Assembly: GCA_002839605.1 (NCBI GenBank)
Contig: PGYK01000006.1
Location: 96,019 to 160,018 of the forward strand
Direction of reading: 5' to 3'
Length of the DNA: 64,000 bases
Origin: Methanomicrobiales archaeon HGW-Methanomicrobiales-3
GTDB lineage: Archaea; Halobacteriota; Methanomicrobia; Methanomicrobiales; Methanospirillaceae
The position numbers and the translations under genes were made by a program. The notes below the pieces were generated by a model, which worked only from the letters and a program-made list of their open reading frames with translations, did no database searches and was not told where the DNA came from. How positions within the stretch are numbered: position 1 is the stretch's first letter; the number at the start of each line of letters is the position of its first letter. Of the stretch, positions 59,174-64,000 are shown piece by piece.

Positions 59174-60336
59174 TATCGACAGGTGTTGCAGGTCTGGATG
59201 AACTGCTCGGAAAAGGTGTCCCGCGGGGAAGCCGGGTGCTGTACAGTCTCGAACCGGGTGTTGACGGCCAGCTCTTCATGATCACGTCCCTCTCGTGCTC
59301 GCTCAAAAAGGGGCTCTCGTGCCTGGTGATCCACCCGAACGCAACCGTGGGTGCGTTCCGGAACGATGCCGTTACCCGGTGCGGGGCACGGCTCGACTTA
59401 GAAAAGACCGGGCAGGTCATCTTCCTTGATGCCATTGACCGGGAGCGTATCCAGAAGAGCGCAAAGACCCCGGAGGCACAGGCGCGGGAGTGGCAGGCTC
59501 GGATTGAGAAGATCTGCTCGGAGAACAGAGTCGATGTCATCTTTGCCTACCTTGACCTGCTCAACGAGGATTTCGGGCTCAGTACCGCTCTTCAGATCTT
59601 AGAAGCCGGAAAGAGTGGTGAAAAGACCACCCTCTTCATCGAGCACCTCAATCTTGAGGGAAAGAAACTCATCGACCGGTTCATCAGGGAATTCCACTTT
59701 GACCTTGTCATGGCAGTCCGGTCCTCCGACCGCCCGGTTCCCCACTTCACCTACTTCACCATCGTCCACAGTTCCTGGAACGCGTCGGTCTCCCGCTCGG
59801 TCCCGTTCATTATATCCGAAAACCGGATCGTTCCCTACATCCCGAAGATTGTCGTGACCGGGCCGGCACAGTCCGGAAAATCAACGTTTGTTGCCACGGC
59901 TACCGAGGGCAACCGGCCACAAGACCGGACCAGCCAGGAGCGCGAGCCGGTCCCCGAGGTCATGGACTATGGGTGGCTCCGGTGGCGGGATTTTGAGATC
60001 AGCCTGCACGGCACCCCCGGCCAGGGGGAGTTCGACCCGCTCATCCCCCCGGCCCTCAAGCATGCGATGGGCGTGGTTCTCATCATCGATGCCACAAAAC
60101 CGGATACCTTCCCCCGGGCCCGCCAGCTTATCGGCATGATCTCAAAAAGAAAGATCCCGTTCATCGTTGCTGCCAACAAGAGCGATCTGGCCGGCAGCAT
60201 GGCAGCAGGAACGATCCGTAAGGAACTGGACCTCAATAAGGTGATACCCATCTGCCCGGTTGCCGCAACGAGACCTGACGATGTCCATAAAGTCCTTGAA
60301 GCGCTGGTGGATTACATCACCCAGTATTCTCCGTGA
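59170..60336 (+). CDS. KaiC-like domain fused to small Ras-like GTPase
   Basis: The 388-residue protein has a RecA/KaiC-like N-terminus (GVAGLDELLGKGVPRGSRVLY, ~1-225; the usual P-loop is replaced by SLEPGVDGQLF) and a C-terminal GTPase of the COG2229/MglA type: VVTGPAQSGKSTF (~236), LHGTPGQGEFD, VVLIIDATKPDTF, IVAANKSDLAG, CPVAATRPDDV. The G3 position has His-Gly in place of Asp. The G1 and G4 motifs look functional. Paired with the KaiC-fold protein upstream, it may be a signalling or trafficking switch. Confidence 0.82.
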   Translation: MISTGVAGLDELLGKGVPRGSRVLYSLEPGVDGQLFMITSLSCSLKKGLSCLVIHPNATVGAFRNDAVTRCGARLDLEKTGQVIFLDAIDRERIQKSAKTPEAQAREWQARIEKICSENRVDVIFAYLDLLNEDFGLSTALQILEAGKSGEKTTLFIEHLNLEGKKLIDRFIREFHFDLVMAVRSSDRPVPHFTYFTIVHSSWNASVSRSVPFIISENRIVPYIPKIVVTGPAQSGKSTFVATATEGNRPQDRTSQEREPVPEVMDYGWLRWRDFEISLHGTPGQGEFDPLIPPALKHAMGVVLIIDATKPDTFPRARQLIGMISKRKIPFIVAANKSDLAGSMAAGTIRKELDLNKVIPICPVAATRPDDVHKVLEALVDYITQYSP

Positions 60337-60378
60337 GGATGAGCGTATGCAGAATCGTTTCTTTTTTTGGGGGCTCTC

Positions 60379-61128
60379 ATGCTGACCTTTGTCGGGCTCG
60401 GCCTCTTTGACAAGACCGACATCTCAGTAAAAGGGCTCCGGTGCATCGAACGGGCGGATGCCGTCTTTCTCGAATGCTATACCTCCCGGCTCATGGGGAC
60501 CTCGATCGAGGAACTTGAAGAGTTTTACCACAAGCCCGTCCGCCCGCTCTACCGGGAAGATGTGGAGCAGCACCCGGACGAGATCCTGACCCTTGCGCAG
60601 GAGAAGGAGGTTGTCTTTCTCTGTGCCGGCGACCCAATGGTCTCCACCACCCATGCAGACCTCCGGATACGGGCAGATGAACGCGGCATTCCGACTGCCA
60701 TCATCCACGCCGCATCCATCTCAAGCGCTATCTGCGGCCTCTCGGGGCTCCAGAACTACCGGTTCGGGAAGTCCTGCTCGCTCCCGTTCCCGCAGAAGAA
60801 CTGGTTCCCCACCACACCGTTCGATGTCATCACCGCCAACCTCGCCCAGCGCCTTCATACGCTGGTCTATCTCGACATCCAGAACGAGCGGTACATGACT
60901 ATCCCTGAAGCGGTGGAAATCATCGAACAGATTGCAAGGGACAAAAAGACCAATATCCCGCTCTATGTCGGCATTGCCCGGGCAGGGTCCGATACTCCCG
61001 TGGTCCGGGCAGGGCCGGCAGACCGGATGCTCACCGCAGAGTTCGGAGCCCCCCTCCACATCCTCATCGTGCCTGCCGGACTGCACGACATGGAACAGGA
61101 GTACCTGGAGAGGTTTGCCGGGCTATGA
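60379..61128 (+). CDS. dphB: Diphthine synthase
   Basis: The 249-residue methyltransferase makes diphthine from elongation factor 2 histidine in archaea and eukaryotes. It shows [61 protein letters not shown] and the C-terminal [16 protein letters not shown]. Start ATG 60379 (MLTFVG) gives the normal length; four extra codons upstream lack support. The stop overlaps the DUF357 gene start by ATGA, a link seen in many methanogens. Confidence 0.94.
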   Translation: MLTFVGLGLFDKTDISVKGLRCIERADAVFLECYTSRLMGTSIEELEEFYHKPVRPLYREDVEQHPDEILTLAQEKEVVFLCAGDPMVSTTHADLRIRADERGIPTAIIHAASISSAICGLSGLQNYRFGKSCSLPFPQKNWFPTTPFDVITANLAQRLHTLVYLDIQNERYMTIPEAVEIIEQIARDKKTNIPLYVGIARAGSDTPVVRAGPADRMLTAEFGAPLHILIVPAGLHDMEQEYLERFAGL

Positions 61129-61706
61129 AGATCGAAGAGGTGCACCTCCTCCTCTCGGCTGCCCTGAAGGCGACCCGGATCCCGGTACCGCCCGGAACGG
61201 CCCTCCATGCGGTCGCACAAGACCAGCTTGAAATGGCCCGGGCGTACGAGAGCGATGGCACGACCTTTTTTGGATCGGGCGACCCGGTCAATGCCCATGC
61301 GGGTTTTTTTTATGCCTTCGGGTGGCTCCACTTCGGGTGTGCGTATGGCACGCTCGTTACCGAAATGCCGGTTCCTCCCTGCCCGTTCATCCGCCCCTGC
61401 GGGCGGCTTCCCTTAACAGCGAGCGATAAACTCCACGAGAAGTCCTCGCGGTATGAGCGGCTGCTTACGACCGCGAGCGCTTCTGTCACCTGCGCACCGG
61501 ACCCGTCAACACCGGCATACCTGCTCGCAACCCGCACCATCCAGGTTGCAACAACCAGTGCCCGGCAGGGGAGATGGTATCGTGAGGTGAAGCGGGAGGA
61601 GGATGCCCTGGCACATTTCAGTTATGGGCACGGGTGGCTGGATGCCGGTGTCCGGGCAGGACTTTTTGCCATCCATGCCAACCGGGAGATCTTCACGGTC
61701 GATTGA
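61125..61706 (+). CDS. DUF357 protein with duplicated domain
   Basis: The 193-residue protein contains two DUF357 units: [20 protein letters not shown] with [11 protein letters not shown], and a weaker second copy near 150-190 ([20 protein letters not shown]). Most DUF357 proteins have one unit of ~90 residues. Function unknown; helical, cytoplasmic. Its ATGA coupling to dphB suggests a translational partnership or translation-linked role. Confidence 0.82.
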   Translation: MKIEEVHLLLSAALKATRIPVPPGTALHAVAQDQLEMARAYESDGTTFFGSGDPVNAHAGFFYAFGWLHFGCAYGTLVTEMPVPPCPFIRPCGRLPLTASDKLHEKSSRYERLLTTASASVTCAPDPSTPAYLLATRTIQVATTSARQGRWYREVKREEDALAHFSYGHGWLDAGVRAGLFAIHANREIFTVD

Positions 61707-61819
61707 GGGGAAGGGGAGAACGGGGGGCGGTGAATGGTGCCCGTATCGTTACAGGGCAAGGATAAAACGGTTATACTATTGACCATAACCTGAAAGGAGA
61801 ATAATTGGAAGGATCGGAC

Positions 61820-62860
61820 ATGGACAAATCCCAGGTGAAATGGATCTATATCTCGGTGGGGTTCTCGTTAGTTGTCCTTGTCATCATCCTTGCCCTGACC
61901 ATCAACGAAAATACGGTCACCTACCTCCAGGAGATCAACCCGGTATTCCTTCTCCTCGCATTCCTCACCCACGTCCTTACCATGGTCTTCTGGGCAATGC
62001 GGGTCAAGCTGATGTCCGGCTCGCTCGGGTACCGGATCGGGTTCTGGTACAGCCTCAACCTGGTCTTTGCCAACCTGCTTGCATCGGCTATCACCCCGGC
62101 ACAGGCCGGCGGTGAACCAGTCCGGATCCACGAACTCTACAAGGCGGATGTGCCGCTCGGGGACGCTACGGCCATCGTCATCATGGAGCGGGTGCTGGAC
62201 GGGATCGCCCTTGCAGGGCTTGCCGCATTCTCCATGATCGTCTTAACCGACCAGTGGAAGAGCCTTGGCGCGGTGTCCGAAGCAATGGTCTTTGTCACCT
62301 GGATCTTTGTTGTCGGCTGCCTCTTCCTCTTCTACCTTGCCATCAGGCGGCCTGACGTGGTAAAACAGGTGGTGAGACGCTGCACGGTCTGGCTTACCCG
62401 GAAGTGGGAGAGCGGGCGGGTTGAGGCGCTCGTGACCCGGGCCGACAAGGAGATCGACAACTTCCAGGGCGCAACCATCCGGTTTGTCCGGACTGCCAAG
62501 GGAGGCCTTGCCTGGGGGATGGTCTTCACCCTGCTCTACTGGGTCTCCGAGATCATCACCGCGTCCCTGATCCTGGTCGGGCTCGGCCAGCCGCCGCTCA
62601 TCCTTGAATCCTTCGTGATCCAGCTCATCCTCGCCATCCTGATGATGATGCCCTTAACCCCGGGAAGCTCCGGTATTGCCGAGGTGGGGGCCACATCGAT
62701 GTACGCCCTCTTCATCCCGGCCTCCATTGTCGGGATCTTTGTTGTCATCTGGCGCATTGTCCTCTATTACTTCAACATCGCTCTTGGCATTCTCTCAAGC
62801 ATCATCATCGTGCGCCGGGAAGCCCGCCGGTGCGAAGAGGAACAGGGAAAATCCACCTGA
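61820..62860 (+). CDS. UPF0104/LPG-synthase-like integral membrane protein (AglD-type)
   Basis: The 346-residue protein has about eight to nine membrane segments and the UPF0104 pattern: VFLLLAFLTHVLTMVFWAMR, ASAITPAQAGGEPVRIHEL, the conserved TPAQAGGE and, later, MPLTPGSSGIAEVGATSMY. The domain occurs in lysyl-PG synthases and in archaeal AglD, where it is linked to lipid carriers. There is no fused glycosyltransferase domain here. Start ATG 61820 is preceded by GGAAGG; an upstream TTG at 61805 is less likely. A lipid-translocation role is inferred. Confidence 0.83.
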   Translation: MDKSQVKWIYISVGFSLVVLVIILALTINENTVTYLQEINPVFLLLAFLTHVLTMVFWAMRVKLMSGSLGYRIGFWYSLNLVFANLLASAITPAQAGGEPVRIHELYKADVPLGDATAIVIMERVLDGIALAGLAAFSMIVLTDQWKSLGAVSEAMVFVTWIFVVGCLFLFYLAIRRPDVVKQVVRRCTVWLTRKWESGRVEALVTRADKEIDNFQGATIRFVRTAKGGLAWGMVFTLLYWVSEIITASLILVGLGQPPLILESFVIQLILAILMMMPLTPGSSGIAEVGATSMYALFIPASIVGIFVVIWRIVLYYFNIALGILSSIIIVRREARRCEEEQGKST

Positions 62861-62897
62861 ACCCTTATCAATAAGAACGGCAATCACTGTGCACGGT

Positions 62898-63350
62898 ATG
62901 GCACAGGTGAAATGCGGGGTGAAAGGGGTCTTTGTCGCCATCAATGATTCGGCAACGGTGCCGCTCGTGGTGTTATCCGACGGCAGCGACCGCGTGCTCC
63001 CCATCTTCATCGGGATCTGGGAGGCGGTCTCGATCAACAGCGCCATGAATCACGAGCTGCTTCCCCGGCCGTTCACCCACGATCTTTTTATCGACCTGTG
63101 CCAGAAATGTGCCATCAGGATCCGGTTCCTCCAGATCGACAGCATCGTGGACGGGGTGTATTATGCCCAGCTCGTCCTCTCGACTGCCGGCCGTGATGAA
63201 TATCTGGACTGCCGCCCGAGCGACGGGATAGCCCTTGCCATCCGGGGGGATGTGCCGATCTTTGTTGAGGAGAGCGTGCTTGAGGAAGCCGGGCAGAAGA
63301 ACGAGGACCTCCCGCAGGTTGTGGATCTCGCGTCGTTTTTGCAGAAATAG
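62898..63350 (+). CDS. Bifunctional nuclease (BFN/DUF151) family protein
   Basis: The 150-residue protein has the BFN pattern: VKGVFVAINDSATVPLVVLSD, VLPIFIGIWEAVSINSAM, LFIDLCQKCAIRI, YYAQLVL and the CRPSDGIALAIRGDVPIFV block typical of the family. BFN proteins show RNase/DNase activity in plants; bacterial and archaeal roles are unclear. ATG 62898 gives the family start; an upstream frame exists but is antisense-like. Its 3' end adjoins the PEGA fragment on the other strand. Confidence 0.88.
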   Translation: MAQVKCGVKGVFVAINDSATVPLVVLSDGSDRVLPIFIGIWEAVSINSAMNHELLPRPFTHDLFIDLCQKCAIRIRFLQIDSIVDGVYYAQLVLSTAGRDEYLDCRPSDGIALAIRGDVPIFVEESVLEEAGQKNEDLPQVVDLASFLQK

Positions 63351-63626
63351 CTGCAGGTCCGCACCGGCCGGAACCGAGGTGACATACAGCGACCCGGTAG
63401 CCGGCACCAGGTTGAGCGGGACCGTGGTCGTACCGGCGGTTACGGTAACCGGCTGGGTGATTGTACGATATCCGTTGAGCGTGGCTGTAAGAGTATGGCT
63501 GCCAATGGCAAGATTGGGGATTGTAACAGGGGTCGTACCTTTCGCAACCCCATCGATGAATATCGCGGCACCTGTCGGGTTGGAGACAACAGACAGTGAC
63601 CCGGTTGTCGGGGGGAGCGCCCCCAT
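63351..63626 (-). pseudogene. Internal fragment of a PEGA-domain surface protein
   Basis: On the minus strand the frame reads one full PEGA domain (GSLSVVSNPTGAAIFIDG, TPVTIPNLAIGSHTLTATLNGY) and the start of a second (GSLYVTSVPAGADLQLF). Homology stops exactly where the bifunctional-nuclease gene ends (63350); the frame continues only as its antisense. The beginning is also cut: PPTTG is a linker normally between domains. It is therefore a remnant with both ends lost, next to an inverted-repeat element. Confidence 0.65.
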
Positions 63627-63754
63627 GGGGGGGTCAGGCGGTGTACTTTTGGCCCTCAGGAAACCCGGACCTGTGATCGATCCTTACCGTGAACTCCCTT
63701 TTTTGCTGTTCCGGAAAACAGCGTCCCACACAAAGTACACCGTCCGACCCCCCC
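63627..63754. repeat. Short inverted-repeat element (GGGGGGGTC ends)
   Basis: GGGGGGGTCAGGCGGTGTACTTT (63627-63649) and AAAGTACACCGTCCGACCCCCCC (63732-63754) are 23-bp inverted repeats with two mismatches around an 82-bp centre. The same G7TC...GTAC layout occurs at 51449-51609. It separates the PEGA remnant from the 3' end of the next leftward gene. Confidence 0.65.
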
Positions 63755-63780
63755 TTGTTGTTACCAAAATGTGAGCAATT

Positions 63781-64000
63781 TCACGTCATACCAATGCAAA
63801 AACGGATGAGGGGGGTCGGGCAGGGGCATTGTGTGGTGCAGGAGGGACGGTTAGCCCACTCAGCCGGATCATGTGTGTCCATATCCGTATCCGGCATCAG
63901 CGGCTCGGTCCGCAGCGGCCAGATTACGTGGTTGACCTCTTCGCCATCGGTCCACGCATCGTCGTCCGAGTCCTTCATCAGCGGGTGCGTGCCTTCGTCC
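63781..64000 (-). CDS. C-terminal end of a surface protein with thrombospondin type 3-like calcium repeats
   Basis: The minus-strand frame from the window edge reads DEGTHPLMKDSDDDAWTDGE, then TEPLMPDTDMDTHDPAEWA, and stops at 63781 after a tail CTTQCPCPTPLIRF. The alternating DxDxDxxxDGxE blocks are calcium-binding TSP3-like repeats found in archaeal surface proteins. The start lies beyond the window. An internal ATG exists but is not a likely start. The last ~25 residues, after WANRPS, do not look like repeat and may be a read-on into unrelated sequence. Confidence 0.65.
   Translation of the reverse strand, partial: DEGTHPLMKDSDDDAWTDGEEVNHVIWPLRTEPLMPDTDMDTHDPAEWANRPSCTTQCPCPTPLIRFCIGMT

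Noticed and set aside
63781..63978. Short complete gene starting at the internal ATG
   Set aside because: The same frame runs on to the window edge with repeat-like sequence, so it is the end of a larger gene.
1..64000. CRISPR arrays, rRNA genes, insertion sequences with transposase
   Set aside because: No regularly spaced direct repeats of 25-40 bp, no rRNA-like stretches and no transposase or integrase frames were seen.

Overview
The window is archaeal and most likely from a methanogen of the order Methanomicrobiales, in the Methanoregula/Methanosphaerula neighbourhood; this is inferred from gene content, no search was run. Supporting signs are AT-rich box-A-like promoters with short leaders, a tRNA without encoded CCA, diphthine synthase, an FmdE-family protein, archaeal Ncs6 with a ubiquitin-like partner, archaeal pilin-type secreted proteins, an Rsm22-type methyltransferase and two histidine kinases with the H-box spelling common in methanogens. 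Genes are closely packed and GC-rich; many gene pairs overlap as ATGA or TGATG.

Layout. 1-5 kb: start of a GH57 (DUF3536) gene, DUF3467 protein, tRNA-Thr(CGU), a RelE-type toxin-antitoxin pair, a large sensor kinase and a small exporter. 5.6-10.2 kb: thiM-thiE with a stand-alone LigD-type 3'-phosphoesterase, then a fusion of an APS/PAPS-reductase-like enzyme with a cysteine desulfurase. 10.3-18 kb: second kinase, aminotransferase, a cysteine-rich surface protein and several small enzymes. 18-26.5 kb: a metal/cofactor ABC importer with an FmdE protein behind a strong inverted repeat, an ABC exporter, NikR and a CPA2 antiporter. 26.7-36.6 kb: ArsR with a DGC protein, then a block for sulfur transfer, Fe-S clusters and molybdopterin (nifS-iscU-hesA-moaD-moaE; HTH-larE-fdhD; samp-ncs6; nadA). 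37-40.5 kb: QueG-like protein, SRAP protein, Rsm22 methyltransferase. 40.7-51.2 kb: a cluster of surface proteins, five of them with pilin-like N-termini carrying TIG, PA14, PKD or bactofilin-like domains. 51.7-55.5 kb: radical SAM protein, a cis-prenyltransferase, a CcdA-like/wHTH protein and a catalytically dead cis-prenyltransferase paralogue. 55.5-58.3 kb: feoB and a DtxR-FeoA fusion behind twin palindromes. 58.4-63.4 kb: KaiC-fold proteins (one fused to a GTPase), dphB, DUF357, a UPF0104 membrane protein and a bifunctional-nuclease-family protein. The window ends with a PEGA gene fragment and the 3' end of a calcium-repeat surface protein.

The gene set centres on handling metals and sulfur: iron (FeoAB, DtxR), nickel (NikR), probably Mo/W or another metal complex (FecCD-type importer with FmdE), molybdopterin (MoaD/E, HesA/MoeB) and sulfur delivery (two desulfurases, IscU, LarE, FdhD, Ncs6, SAMP). 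This would suit an organism relying on formate dehydrogenase, formylmethanofuran dehydrogenase and hydrogenases.

Intergenic regions hold at least three dispersed repeat families. The clearest is a ~225-240 bp element with ~19 bp terminal inverted repeats and a conserved ~39 nt hairpin, seen three times (5.3, 28.6 and 54.4 kb), resembling a MITE. The others are very GC-rich hairpins and a G7-TC/GTAC inverted repeat. The most testable biological proposal is a two-subunit cis-prenyltransferase in which catalytic residues and the C-terminal RxG motif are divided between two proteins.
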